From Hungatella sp. UBA3147 (GTDB lineage Bacteria; Bacillota; Clostridia; Lachnospirales; Lachnospiraceae): a stretch of DNA of 11,384 nt. The stretch lies in NCBI GenBank assembly GCA_002365025.1, contig DEYX01000163.1, positions 1 through 11,384 on the forward strand, written 5' to 3'. Position 1 is the first letter of the stretch. Every line of letters starts with the position of its first letter. Below are positions 1 through 8,134 of this stretch, piece by piece. Made by a program: the position numbers and the translations under genes. The notes beneath the pieces were generated by a model, which saw nothing but the letters and a program-made list of their open reading frames with translations, had not been told where the DNA came from and did no database searches.

Positions 1-377
1 TTCCGATCTTCCACCCGCAGATGGTTCGTTCCCTTTTTCAGTGCGTGATTCACAGGAAACTCAAAGGTACAGAACATATTGTTGGTATATCCTACATGGA
101 TATCATTTAAGTAAACGTTAGAAATGGTGTCTACCCGGTCGAAATGCAAAAAGTACTGCTTTCTACCGTCGATTTCTTCTATAAATGCAAAGTCATTCCG
201 ATAGGTATAATCCTTTTCCGACAAGCTTGTCAAAAGGGTTGCGTTATCCCGGTAAAAGGGATCATCAATACGCTTATGGTTCAGCAAATCGTAATAGAGG
301 GAAAAAGGAATCTGCGTATTTAATGTCTCTCCTTCATAATCCAGTCTCCACCCCTGATTTAATAATATTTTATTCAT
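1..377 (-). CDS. GH2 beta-mannosidase, N-terminal part (cut by window edge)
   Basis: Only the first 125 codons are present; the gene continues past position 1. Translation from the ATG at 377 gives a typical N-terminal sugar-binding domain of glycoside hydrolase family 2. Residues about 37-46 read IDDPFYRDNA, close to the DPFYRDNE signature of beta-mannosidases. It is followed by the beta-strand pattern with VYLNDIHVG and a 'GTNHLRV' turn typical of GH2 jelly-roll domains. There is no signal peptide, so the enzyme should be cytoplasmic. It would hydrolyse terminal beta-mannosyl bonds, such as Man-beta-1,4-GlcNAc, after the GH38 enzyme encoded upstream has removed alpha-mannose. The start is supported by GGGGAGG (minus strand, 386-392) eight bases upstream. 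The catalytic domain is outside the window, so the family call rests on the N-terminus alone. The last few residues may be affected by possible adapter sequence at 1-9. Confidence 0.82.
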   Translation of the reverse strand, partial: MNKILLNQGWRLDYEGETLNTQIPFSLYYDLLNHKRIDDPFYRDNATLLTSLSEKDYTYRNDFAFIEEIDGRKQYFLHFDRVDTISNVYLNDIHVGYTNNMFCTFEFPVNHALKKGTNHLRVEDR

Positions 378-436
378 CTAAACTGCCTCCCCATCCTTAC
401 AGGCACCAGGCTTTGATTTTGAAAGGACCCGTTCAT
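374..436 (-). CDS. Possible 20-codon leader peptide overlapping the GH2 start
   Basis: An ATG at 436 opens a 20-codon frame reading MNGSFQNQSLVPVRMGRQFR. It ends at a TGA (374-376) that overlaps the ATG of the beta-mannosidase gene in an ATGA arrangement. A GAGG ribosome binding site (445-448) lies eight bases upstream and overlaps the stop codon of the GH38 gene. The frame therefore bridges almost the whole GH38-GH2 gap and could couple translation of the two enzymes. I do not recognise the peptide. It could equally be chance, because the GH2 gene has a strong ribosome binding site of its own inside this frame. Confidence 0.3.
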   Translation of the reverse strand: MNGSFQNQSLVPVRMGRQFR

Positions 437-446
437 ATTTTTTTCC

Positions 447-3400
447 TCACTTATCCAGTTTCACTCTGTATGTCTTAACCTCAAAGGGCTTGATGGTAAA
501 GGTAAAGCCATTCTCTGTTTTCTCCGCTTCACCTTCAACCGGTTCCTCCATGAGATTGCACTCCCTCACCGTCAGCAACCTGTTATCCATGCCAAAGGTA
601 AGCGTTGCCGTAGTCTTTGTGTTTTCGCTTTCGTACAGCCGGATGATGATTCCATTTTTATCTTCCGCCATCTTCACCGTCTCCACAATCACATTTTTCC
701 GGTCTGTCCATAAAAAGCTGTCCTGTCCCTTTGGTGCTCCTGCAAGTACAACGTGAGAAGGATAATTCAGTTTATAGCCCTCCCTAATGGTATCTCCGTC
801 GTAAAGGCTTCCCTCATGGGGATAGAGCGAGTAGGTAAAGAAATGCTCTTCCTGATCGGTGGTCTTATTCGGCTCAATACCGGATTTAATCAGCGTCAGG
901 GATACACAGCCATTCTTTACCGAATGTCCATATTTACAGTCATTTAATAAGCTGATGCCATAATGGCCTTCTGATAAATCCACCCACTTATGTCCGCAGC
1001 TTTCAAATCGAGCCTTATCCCAGCTGGTGTTTTGATGCACCTTGCGCTTCAGATTTCCAAACTGAATGTCAAATGCCGCTTCATCCGAATGAATATCCAG
1101 AGAGAACTCAGCCTTCAGCAGACACTGACTGTCCTTCCAGTCCACATAAGTATCAAAGTCTATACGCTTTGCATGTCTGTAAAAGCTTATTTTTTGTACA
1201 ATCATTGAATTGCTTATTCTTCTCTTTATCTTAAGCACCGCGCTTACCGGACCGTTGGTCATCCATTCAAATTTAACCGCCTCATCAGCAATCCAGCTCT
1301 TTTCCGTATGGAATATGTCAATATCCCAGTTATCATAATAGATAGGCTTATCTTCATACATCCGGAACTGATTTACGCACCTTCCCTCCCGGACCAGCTC
1401 ACGCCCGGCAGCTTTGTCATAAATGGAGGTAAACATTCCCGCCTGATCCATTTCCACCCGGTAAAATGGCGTTTCAAAACGGGAACCATCACAGAAAATC
1501 CGAGCGGTAACGTCCCCGCTTTTTTCCGGATCATTCGTATAGGTGTTATACCCTTTGGAGCTAAGATGCTCCAGGTATACTAAGTTGGTACTTTCTCCTT
1601 CCTGAATGGGGTAAGTATGTCCCCCTGCATCCTTAAGGCTTCCTGTCACCTCTTTGGGCAGTCTTACTATATCACTGCGGTCAAAGGACAGCGTATTAAA
1701 CACGGTTATTTTATCTTTTTGCCTGCACAACGAATCAAGGCTTTGCTGAATCAACTGATCACCAATTTGCTTGATTTCCTCATACTCTTTCCGGGTTACT
1801 TCGTACACTTCCTTAATGGAAGTTCCCGGTAAAATATCATGGAACTGATTTAAGAGTATTGTCTTCCACAACTGATCCAGCTCTTCAAACGGATAGTTAC
1901 ACCCCTTCAGAGCGCATAACGTCAGGAAAAATTCAGCATCCATCATCATCACTTCGCTTTTGCGGTTAGCCCGCTTATTTCGTGCCATGGAGGTGTAGGT
2001 TCCCCGGTGGTACTCAAAATAAAGTTCTCCTTCCCAGGTCTCCAGACGGCAGTTATCTTTTACCCGCTCATACAGCTCATCAAAGTACTGTCTGGTAAAT
2101 TTCTGTTCCACTTTGGGAATTCCTCTGATTCCTTTTTCCATGCGCTTAGAGGTTTCTAACATCTCCCTTGTGGGGCCTCCTCCTCCGTCTCCGTAGCCAT
2201 AAGATATTAGAATATCATGATTGAATTCCTTATTTTGATAACGTTTCCACCCACCCATAATGGCATCAGGATGCAAAATCCCATTGTAGGTAGTAAAAAA
2301 ATCGTCTTCACTCTGACCCACACCTAGGGTTGTAATGAGGTGGGTGAATACCTCGCTTCCGTCAATTCCTCTCCACATAAAGGTATCATTTGGAACCTTA
2401 TCCACCTGATTCCAGGAAAGCTTCGTGGTCATAAAATAATCAATACCGCTCTTCTTCATAATCTGAGGCAGGGAACCGGAGTACCCAAACACATCCGGCA
2501 GCCACAGTTCCCGGCATTCTATGCCGAACTCTTCCCGAAAGAAACGCTTCCCATACAGAAACTGACGGACCAGAGATTCGCCGGAGGTCAGATTTGTGTC
2601 GGCTTCCACCCACATGCCGCCCTCCACTTCCCAGCGCCCCTCCTTTACTTTGGCTTTCACCTTTTCATACAAATCAGGATACCGCTCTTTTAAAAACACA
2701 TAAAGCTGAGGCTGGCTGGACATAAATTTATAGTTTGGATATTCGTCCATTAATTTAAGTACCGTAGAAAAACTTCTTGCCACCTTTTCTCTGGTCTGCT
2801 CCACCGTCCACCACCAGGCAACGTCAATGTGGGTATGTCCGATGCAACTTGCAATCACATCATGATAACCGGACATCTTGACATACAGAGCCTGTTCAAT
2901 ATAATTGACTGCCTTGTGTACAGAAGTATAAAATTCCGCCGAATAAGGCGTCCTTAAATCCAGCAGGTTGATGGTGTTGTTTAAAACCGTCTCAAGGTCA
3001 AGCCGTATTTTGTCATCCTTGTCCATCCGGGTAAACGCCTGCAGCGGAACTAAAAGATCAAAATACAACTGTTCAATTAACAAATCAACCTGCTGCACCT
3101 CAAGAATCAGGTTAAATTCCGAATGAAGTGTACCTGTATACGCCTGTAAATCAAAGATGTAGTTCCCCCCACGAATGGCATGATCGATAAGATGAACGAC
3201 CCGGTGATTCATATCCAGCCCCTGTATCGCTGTTTTATTCAGAAACAACAAAAACTGTGGGTTTTTCCCGTCATCCCACTCGTCAACCTGGGTTTTTACC
3301 CCCAGCCGAAGAGTCTTTCCTTCCTGTTCATCTTCCACCTGATAATTCGCCCTGAACCAGCAATGGGAGTCGGGGCCATACCATTTCATTTTCTGCTGGT

Positions 3401-3557
3401 CAAATTTCTTCCATGGCTGCACATTTGTATCCGCATCCTCCGGGTAGAAAAATCTCCCTTTCTTATATTCAATCTCTTTGACAGGCTCTTTTTTTACAAT
3501 TGCCAGCTCTTTCAGCTGATTGCAAATAACCTCAATCCGTTTATCAATAAACCACAT
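447..3557 (-). CDS. GH38 alpha-mannosidase, cytoplasmic
   Basis: This 1036-residue protein has the normal length for the bacterial/yeast-vacuolar type of GH38. An N-terminal domain (about 1-230) precedes the catalytic barrel, which begins GHTHIDVAWWW at 240-250. By analogy with Golgi alpha-mannosidase II, H243 and D245 are zinc ligands, D355 in LPDVFGYSGS is the nucleophile, and H573-D574 in QFHDILPGTS supply another zinc ligand and an active-site acid. The glycine-rich SYGYGDGGGGPT (452-463) is typical of this branch. The C-terminal third is the usual beta-sandwich region. There is no signal peptide or membrane segment, so it acts on imported sugars in the cytoplasm, releasing mannose from alpha-mannosides. 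The start is fixed by AGGGAG (3563-3568) five bases before the ATG. It follows the binding-protein gene by 79 bases that include a hairpin. Linkage preference (1,2, 1,3 or 1,6) cannot be read from the sequence. Confidence 0.95.
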   Translation of the reverse strand: MWFIDKRIEVICNQLKELAIVKKEPVKEIEYKKGRFFYPEDADTNVQPWKKFDQQKMKWYGPDSHCWFRANYQVEDEQEGKTLRLGVKTQVDEWDDGKNPQFLLFLNKTAIQGLDMNHRVVHLIDHAIRGGNYIFDLQAYTGTLHSEFNLILEVQQVDLLIEQLYFDLLVPLQAFTRMDKDDKIRLDLETVLNNTINLLDLRTPYSAEFYTSVHKAVNYIEQALYVKMSGYHDVIASCIGHTHIDVAWWWTVEQTREKVARSFSTVLKLMDEYPNYKFMSSQPQLYVFLKERYPDLYEKVKAKVKEGRWEVEGGMWVEADTNLTSGESLVRQFLYGKRFFREEFGIECRELWLPDVFGYSGSLPQIMKKSGIDYFMTTKLSWNQVDKVPNDTFMWRGIDGSEVFTHLITTLGVGQSEDDFFTTYNGILHPDAIMGGWKRYQNKEFNHDILISYGYGDGGGGPTREMLETSKRMEKGIRGIPKVEQKFTRQYFDELYERVKDNCRLETWEGELYFEYHRGTYTSMARNKRANRKSEVMMMDAEFFLTLCALKGCNYPFEELDQLWKTILLNQFHDILPGTSIKEVYEVTRKEYEEIKQIGDQLIQQSLDSLCRQKDKITVFNTLSFDRSDIVRLPKEVTGSLKDAGGHTYPIQEGESTNLVYLEHLSSKGYNTYTNDPEKSGDVTARIFCDGSRFETPFYRVEMDQAGMFTSIYDKAAGRELVREGRCVNQFRMYEDKPIYYDNWDIDIFHTEKSWIADEAVKFEWMTNGPVSAVLKIKRRISNSMIVQKISFYRHAKRIDFDTYVDWKDSQCLLKAEFSLDIHSDEAAFDIQFGNLKRKVHQNTSWDKARFESCGHKWVDLSEGHYGISLLNDCKYGHSVKNGCVSLTLIKSGIEPNKTTDQEEHFFTYSLYPHEGSLYDGDTIREGYKLNYPSHVVLAGAPKGQDSFLWTDRKNVIVETVKMAEDKNGIIIRLYESENTKTTATLTFGMDNRLLTVRECNLMEEPVEGEAEKTENGFTFTIKPFEVKTYRVKLDK

Positions 3558-3603
3558 AATGTCTCCCTGCGTCTTCGCTCACTCTCAGCTTTATTATTTT
3601 ACA

Positions 3604-3629
3604 AAAGGGGCATATCCACATGCCCCTTT
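3604..3629 (-). terminator. Hairpin between binding-protein and GH38 genes (partial terminator or mRNA stabiliser)
   Basis: A perfect 10-bp stem (AAAGGGGCAT pairing with ATGCCCCTTT) with a six-base loop lies eight bases after the binding-protein stop codon. In the direction of transcription the stem is followed by a short interrupted T run (TTTTGT), then an AT-rich stretch. The T run is weaker than in a full terminator, and no promoter is obvious before the GH38 gene. Partial termination or protection of the upstream mRNA is therefore more likely than a complete stop. Hairpins after binding-protein genes are common in sugar ABC operons and leave more binding protein than downstream product. 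Confidence 0.65.
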
Positions 3630-3636
3630 CTTCTCT

Positions 3637-5109
3637 TTATTTTGCGGCATTAACCTGTGCCTGAGCTGCAGCAAGAATCTTTTCATATCCAGCTTTATTC
3701 AGCTCCTCCCTCATGGTCTTTACCAATTCACGGGGTTCTCTGGCACCCGTCCAGAGTTCAGCCTTATACTTCTCATATACTGCCGTACAATTTGCAATTT
3801 CTGTTTTCACCTCACTGGTATCCATATCAAATCCAAGCATAACCGAAGGAGCCGCGTCAGCATTTAATTCCTTTACCTCATCCCACTGGTTAAATTCATC
3901 GCTAACCAGCTGACCCACAATAAAGAAGGTTCCCTGAGTATACCCGGCCATGCCCCAATTTGAATTCAGTTTGTTTATCTTTTCACCTTCATAGACAAAG
4001 TTTTCACCTTCCACACCATAGAAGAACCAGTTTCTTACCTTTGGATCCGTGTTCACAAGATTAAGAAGCTGCAGCGCTTTCTCCGGATGTTCACAACCTG
4101 CAGAAATGCCGTTTAATGAACCTCTAACAGTGGTGTTGGACACAACGGTTTCGCCAAATTTGACTGCCACACAGTCATCAATACCATTCTGAGGACCCCA
4201 TATGTTCTTTGCAGCGCCGCTCCAGCCCTGAGCAGTAAAAAATGTTCTGTATTTGTTTGCATCATCCGCATTTGGCGCATCACCATTGATGATGCCTTCT
4301 ATGTACATCTTGTGGATAATATCCAGGTCTTTCAGCACCTCTTCATCTTCCAGCGGATTTACCACAGTCCTGGTCTCATCATTGTACTTTACACCCAAAG
4401 GAACAAGGCCTGCACCTATCTGATCGAAGAAGTTGGTAGCAAGGAATTCTGCTCCGTTCTTGGACATATAATAGGGGGCAGAACCCTCACCTGCCTTGAC
4501 CGCCTTTAAGGCTTCATACAGTTTCTCATAATCTGTTACATGTTCAAAATCAATCTTATATTTATCTGCAATGGCTTTATCCCAGATAAAATACTGGGAA
4601 GATGAGCTGTCTTTGTAGGTTGGCACTGCATAAACCCTGCCGCCGATGGAGGTCGCTTTCCAGTAATCCTCCGGCACCATTTGATACAGGTCAGGAGTCT
4701 TTTCCTTCAGCAAATCCGTAATATCCAGAAATGCTCCGGTATTTACCTCTGAATTATAACGGTTCATATCCGTAAAAAGAATATCAAACTTCTCGCCCGA
4801 GTTGACGATTACGCTTCGCCGTTTATCCCAGTCACCCCAAGGAACAATCTCCATCTCAACATTTACACCGATTTTTTCTTCCAGGTAAGGATTCAACTGT
4901 TGAAGCCAAGAGTCATAATTTTCCGGCATTCCATTTCCAACCTGAATCCATTTAATCGTTACTACTTCGCCATCAGCAGTTTCTTCTTTCGCTTCCGTTA
5001 CTTTTGTCTCTTTGCCACTCATTACCTCACTGTTTCCTCCGCATCCGGCCAGCATGGATATCCCCAAAACCGATACTGTAAAAAGCCCCAATATTTTTTT
5101 CTTATTCAT
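3637..5109 (-). CDS. Sugar ABC transporter substrate-binding lipoprotein (LplA/LipO type)
   Basis: This 490-residue extracellular solute-binding protein starts with a lipoprotein signal. Lysines at 3-5 and a hydrophobic run lead to the lipobox LAGC, with C23 as the lipidation site, followed by a polar linker. The mature part has the class of fold that binds oligosaccharides. The C-terminal segment (about 440-486, with WTGAREPRELV and a KAGYEKILAAAQAQ-like end) resembles the DUF3502 domain of LplA/LipO-type binding proteins. It should be anchored outside the membrane and deliver the sugar to the two permeases encoded just upstream. GGGAGAGG about five bases before the ATG gives a strong ribosome binding site. 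The substrate is inferred from the co-transcribed GH38 and GH2 genes to be a mannose-containing oligosaccharide; the sequence does not prove it. Confidence 0.92.
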   Translation of the reverse strand: MNKKKILGLFTVSVLGISMLAGCGGNSEVMSGKETKVTEAKEETADGEVVTIKWIQVGNGMPENYDSWLQQLNPYLEEKIGVNVEMEIVPWGDWDKRRSVIVNSGEKFDILFTDMNRYNSEVNTGAFLDITDLLKEKTPDLYQMVPEDYWKATSIGGRVYAVPTYKDSSSSQYFIWDKAIADKYKIDFEHVTDYEKLYEALKAVKAGEGSAPYYMSKNGAEFLATNFFDQIGAGLVPLGVKYNDETRTVVNPLEDEEVLKDLDIIHKMYIEGIINGDAPNADDANKYRTFFTAQGWSGAAKNIWGPQNGIDDCVAVKFGETVVSNTTVRGSLNGISAGCEHPEKALQLLNLVNTDPKVRNWFFYGVEGENFVYEGEKINKLNSNWGMAGYTQGTFFIVGQLVSDEFNQWDEVKELNADAAPSVMLGFDMDTSEVKTEIANCTAVYEKYKAELWTGAREPRELVKTMREELNKAGYEKILAAAQAQVNAAK

Positions 5110-5140
5110 AATACCTCTCCCTTCTTTTTTTGAATAAGTT

Positions 5141-6076
5141 CTATTCTTTCACTGCACCAACCGTAAGTCCTGAAATAAAATATCTCTGGAAGAACGGATA
5201 GGTGCAGGCAATTGGTACAATAATTATAATCGCCATCGCCATTCTCGCCCCTTCTTTAGGCATGTTATTCATATACTGCTGTAAAGTCACACCTAACGAA
5301 GGGTTCTTTGCCATCATCTCCATATTTCTCTGAATATGATCCAGTAAAGATTGGATGGAAAATAATTTGGTATCTGTTATGTACAGGGAAGACTGAAACC
5401 AGTCATTCCAATAGGCGAAAGACAAAAACAATGCAATGGTGGCAACAATGGGCTTGGACAGCGGGAATGCAATCCGTGAAAAGATGGTGAAATGACTGGC
5501 TCCGTCTATCTGGGCGGATTCTACAATGGATTCCGGAATATTCAGCTTAAAAAATGTTTTACAGATAATTACATGAAACGAACTGACACACAGGGGCAGT
5601 ATTAGCGCCCACAGTGTATTTTTCAGATGTAAAAACTGGGTGTTGATTACATAAGAGGAAATCATACCACCATTAAAAATCATTGGAATGAATACCACCA
5701 TGGTAAAAAATGATTTAAATTTAAATTTTCGGATTGACAGCACATAACCCATAAGAGTGGTCAGAATAACCCCAAAAGCTGTTCCTGCCACCGTTACTGC
5801 TGCCGATATGCCCAGTGCCCTTATGATCATCATTCCTTCCTTCCACAAAAAGAGGTAGGATTCCAACGAAAACTCTTGAGGCCAGAAGCGGTATCCATTT
5901 AATTTTATAGACTGCTCAGATGAGATAGAAATAATAAACACAAAAACAACCGGGATAATACAAATCAACGCAAACAGAATGAACAGAACGTTAAAGCTGA
6001 TGTTGATTGCGGGTGATATACGGTTAAGTGTTGAGCTGTCGGCCATATCCATATCTTTTACTGCTCGTTTTCTCAT
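5141..6076 (-). CDS. Carbohydrate ABC permease, CUT1 family, LplC/MalG-like
   Basis: This 311-residue integral membrane protein has about six hydrophobic segments (near 27-52, 85-112, 122-145, 155-175, 208-225 and 278-300). The permease EAA loop, which contacts the ATPase, is visible as ESAQIDGASHFTIFSRIAFP (186-205). The C-terminus, with RYFISGLTVGAVKE, is the standard ending of LplC/MalG-type permeases. It forms the membrane channel with the permease encoded 14 bases upstream. AAAGGA about eight bases before the ATG supports the start. No ATPase is encoded in the window. Like many Firmicute CUT1 systems of this group, it probably uses a shared MsmK/MsmX-type ATPase encoded elsewhere, which is inference from the family. 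Confidence 0.94.
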   Translation of the reverse strand: MRKRAVKDMDMADSSTLNRISPAINISFNVLFILFALICIIPVVFVFIISISSEQSIKLNGYRFWPQEFSLESYLFLWKEGMMIIRALGISAAVTVAGTAFGVILTTLMGYVLSIRKFKFKSFFTMVVFIPMIFNGGMISSYVINTQFLHLKNTLWALILPLCVSSFHVIICKTFFKLNIPESIVESAQIDGASHFTIFSRIAFPLSKPIVATIALFLSFAYWNDWFQSSLYITDTKLFSIQSLLDHIQRNMEMMAKNPSLGVTLQQYMNNMPKEGARMAMAIIIIVPIACTYPFFQRYFISGLTVGAVKE

Positions 6077-6090
6077 TTCAGTTTTCCTTT

Positions 6091-7080
6091 CTAAATGATT
6101 GAACTTTCGTTATCAATCTTTTTCACAATCGCATTTGCCGCCAGAATGGTAATACAACATGCCACCGACTGGAAGAAGGATGCCGCCGATGTCATCCCGA
6201 TTGGAGTCGCTGACTTCAATGCATTAAACACATAGGTGTCAATAGTGGCAACCGAATTGAAAATCGAGCCCTTAGCCCCCTGTGACAACTGGTAAAAAAG
6301 TCCGAAATCAGAATAGAAAATCTTGCCGACATTCAAAATGAACATCATAATAATTACATTTTTCAGGCTGGGAAGTGTAATATATCTGGTCTGCTGCCAT
6401 TTGCCCGCGCCATCAATCACCGCCGCTTCATAGAGCGTCTGGTCAATTCCCGAAATACTGGACAAATAAATAACCATGTTATATCCTGTACTCTTCCACA
6501 AATACATAATAACCAGAATAAATGGCCATACATTTTTATTCATGTACCACTGATTTGCCGTCTTTCCTACATCCCGCATCATATTATTCATCAGACCGTT
6601 GTCATAATTTAAAAATGCATCCAGAAAATATGCTGCAACAACCCAGGACATAAAATAAGGGAAAAACATCAGCGTCTGATAGACTTTGGATCTTTTTCTG
6701 CTATGGAGCATATTCATCATAATGGCGAGTATGACTGCAAGTGCAGTGCCCATAACAATAAAAATCAGATTGTAAACAATCGTGTTTCTTAATATCACAT
6801 ACAAATCATTGGATTTAATCAGAAATTCAAAATTCTTAAAACCCGCCCATTCGCTATGGATAACATTGTAGATGAAACCTTTCCCAGGCTGAATTTTATA
6901 ATCCTTAAAAGCGATAATAAGTCCAAACATGGGCATAAAGCAAAATAAAATATACCAAATGGTTGTGGGCACCGCCATCAGGGTAAGTTCCCAGTCACCT
7001 TTTGTAGCCTTTCTCTTTTTTGCCTTTGTGTTACTATTTAATGTTTTCAACCTTATCCCTCTTTTCAATTCGTTCCTCAT
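6091..7080 (-). CDS. Carbohydrate ABC permease, CUT1 family, LplB/MalF-like
   Basis: This 329-residue protein has a basic N-terminus, about six membrane segments (near 34-58, 98-123, 131-155, 184-206, 241-258 and 298-320), and the EAA loop EAAVIDGAGKWQQTRYITLP at 218-237. The first segment with FCFMPMFGLIIAFKDYKI is typical of LplB/YtcP-type permeases that pair with LplC and a DUF3502 binding protein. Its 5' end overlaps the LacI-type gene, so the two are probably translationally coupled. The start is uncertain. The ATG at 7080 has almost no ribosome binding site. A TTG at 7068 has GAGGA five bases upstream, and a TTG at 7050 has AGAGGG six bases upstream. Either alternative removes only a few cytoplasmic residues. 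Confidence 0.93.
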   Translation of the reverse strand: MRNELKRGIRLKTLNSNTKAKKRKATKGDWELTLMAVPTTIWYILFCFMPMFGLIIAFKDYKIQPGKGFIYNVIHSEWAGFKNFEFLIKSNDLYVILRNTIVYNLIFIVMGTALAVILAIMMNMLHSRKRSKVYQTLMFFPYFMSWVVAAYFLDAFLNYDNGLMNNMMRDVGKTANQWYMNKNVWPFILVIMYLWKSTGYNMVIYLSSISGIDQTLYEAAVIDGAGKWQQTRYITLPSLKNVIIMMFILNVGKIFYSDFGLFYQLSQGAKGSIFNSVATIDTYVFNALKSATPIGMTSAASFFQSVACCITILAANAIVKKIDNESSII

Positions 7081-8089
7081 CGTCCAAATTCAGATTTTTC
7101 ACTGAATTCCGATAGATGATTTCGCCTTCAATCCGCCTTGTCTCGGGTTTCTTATCAGGTTTTTCAATGTTTTCGATGATCTGCCTGACAGATACTTTTC
7201 CAATTAATGAAGCATTCACTGCTACGGTAGTAAGCTGGGGATCCGTCAGCTTGGCATAAATATCATCATCAAAACTGCCTATGGAAATATCATCCGGCAC
7301 TGTATACCCATGATTATTCAGAGTTCGTGTCAGCCGGAAGGCAGTTTCATCACAGTTACAGATAAAAGCAGTGGGCATCTCTTTTGGCAGCTCTATATCA
7401 ACAGCTTTTCCCTCCAGACTCCGGTCAGGAATTACCCAATCGTCTCTTAACTGCATGTTTTTTTCCAGCATAGCCCTCAAAAAGCCAAGGTAACGGTCGG
7501 TAATACTTGTAGTGGAATTAACGGTTCCTACAAATCCAATCTTTCTGTGACCCATCCGGATAAGATACCGGGTCATGTCGTACATACTGTAAATGTTCTC
7601 GGACACCACCGAATCGGAACGGTGCGTCCGGTCATAGATATCCACGTAAACCTTGGGAATATCAATTTCCTTAACCTGTTCACGTACCTCTTGATCTAAA
7701 AGACCCAAAACGAGAATCCCCTTAAAAAGATTCTCCTTCTTCATCATAGAAATATCATCGTAAATAGTCGCAGGGCTGGGTGTGAGCATCATGGTGGAAT
7801 AGTTATAGCGGCCGAGCTCTCTGACAATTTTCTCATACATGCGCATATAAATAGCCCCGCCGCCACCTTCTGAGATGAAGCGGCCATTCATGATGATGCC
7901 AATCTTCTTTCGTTCAGTTTCCTCTTGGACCGGCATAATATATCCCTGTCTGGCAGCAGCCTCTTTAATCTTATTCTTTAATTCATCACCTACTCCTTCT
8001 TTATCATTCAGAGCTTTGGACACCGTTACCTTACTGATTTTCAGTTCATCTGCTATACTTTGCATGGAAACCTTACGTTTTTTCATCAT
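7034..8089 (-). CDS. LacI-family transcriptional regulator
   Basis: This is a 351-residue protein from the chosen start. The helix-turn-helix occupies residues about 8-28 (SMQSIADELKISKVTVSKALN), followed by the KIKEAAARQGY segment and a periplasmic-binding-protein-like sensor domain. That domain has the family landmarks MGHRKIGFVG, DDISIGSFDDD and an EIIYRNS ending. A charged tail of about 20 residues overlaps the next permease gene by up to 47 bases. I chose the ATG at 8089 because GGAG (8096-8099) sits six bases upstream. A longer reading from a TTG at 8101 would put its start on that binding site. The linker to the sensor domain is about four residues shorter than in LacI and lacks the usual AxxL hinge helix. 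As first gene of the operon it probably controls its own promoter, with an imported mannoside or breakdown product as inducer (inferred). Confidence 0.93.
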   Translation of the reverse strand: MMKKRKVSMQSIADELKISKVTVSKALNDKEGVGDELKNKIKEAAARQGYIMPVQEETERKKIGIIMNGRFISEGGGGAIYMRMYEKIVRELGRYNYSTMMLTPSPATIYDDISMMKKENLFKGILVLGLLDQEVREQVKEIDIPKVYVDIYDRTHRSDSVVSENIYSMYDMTRYLIRMGHRKIGFVGTVNSTTSITDRYLGFLRAMLEKNMQLRDDWVIPDRSLEGKAVDIELPKEMPTAFICNCDETAFRLTRTLNNHGYTVPDDISIGSFDDDIYAKLTDPQLTTVAVNASLIGKVSVRQIIENIEKPDKKPETRRIEGEIIYRNSVKNLNLDDEERIEKRDKVENIK

Positions 8090-8095
8090 CTTTTT

Positions 8096-8099
8096 CTCC
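8096..8099 (-). promoter_or_regulatory. Ribosome binding site fixing the regulator start
   Basis: GGAG lies six bases before the ATG at 8089. It falls inside the upstream in-frame TTG (8099-8101) and the next codon, so the TTG is unlikely to be the start codon. The longer reading adds only four residues (MEKK). Confidence 0.7.
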
Positions 8100-8109
8100 A
8101 AAACATTTA

Positions 8110-8129
8110 CTTTAGCTAACTTTAACTAA
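8110..8129 (-). repeat. Tandem 10-bp repeat in operon leader, candidate operator
   Basis: Two adjacent copies (plus strand ctttagctaa at 8110-8119 and ctttaactaa at 8120-8129) differ at one base. The first contains the perfect 8-bp palindrome TTAGCTAA (8112-8119). They lie right at and after the expected transcription start, where a repressor would block initiation. Function as the operator for the LacI-type protein is inferred. The sites lack the central CG common in LacI-family operators. Confidence 0.35.
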
Positions 8130-8134
8130 TTGTA

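Noticed and set aside
2340..2693. Open frames on the plus strand such as 2340-2693, 3180-3653 and 9248-9616
   Set aside because: They lie antisense to well-supported genes, show no family motifs and have odd composition, so they are shadows.
3560..3603. Separate promoter for the GH38 gene (TAAAAT-like -10 after the hairpin)
   Set aside because: The place where a -35 should be falls in the hairpin and has no match, so the gene is better seen as part of the operon.
8099..8101. TTG as start of the LacI-type regulator
   Set aside because: It overlaps the GGAG that serves the ATG at 8089 and has no good ribosome binding site of its own.
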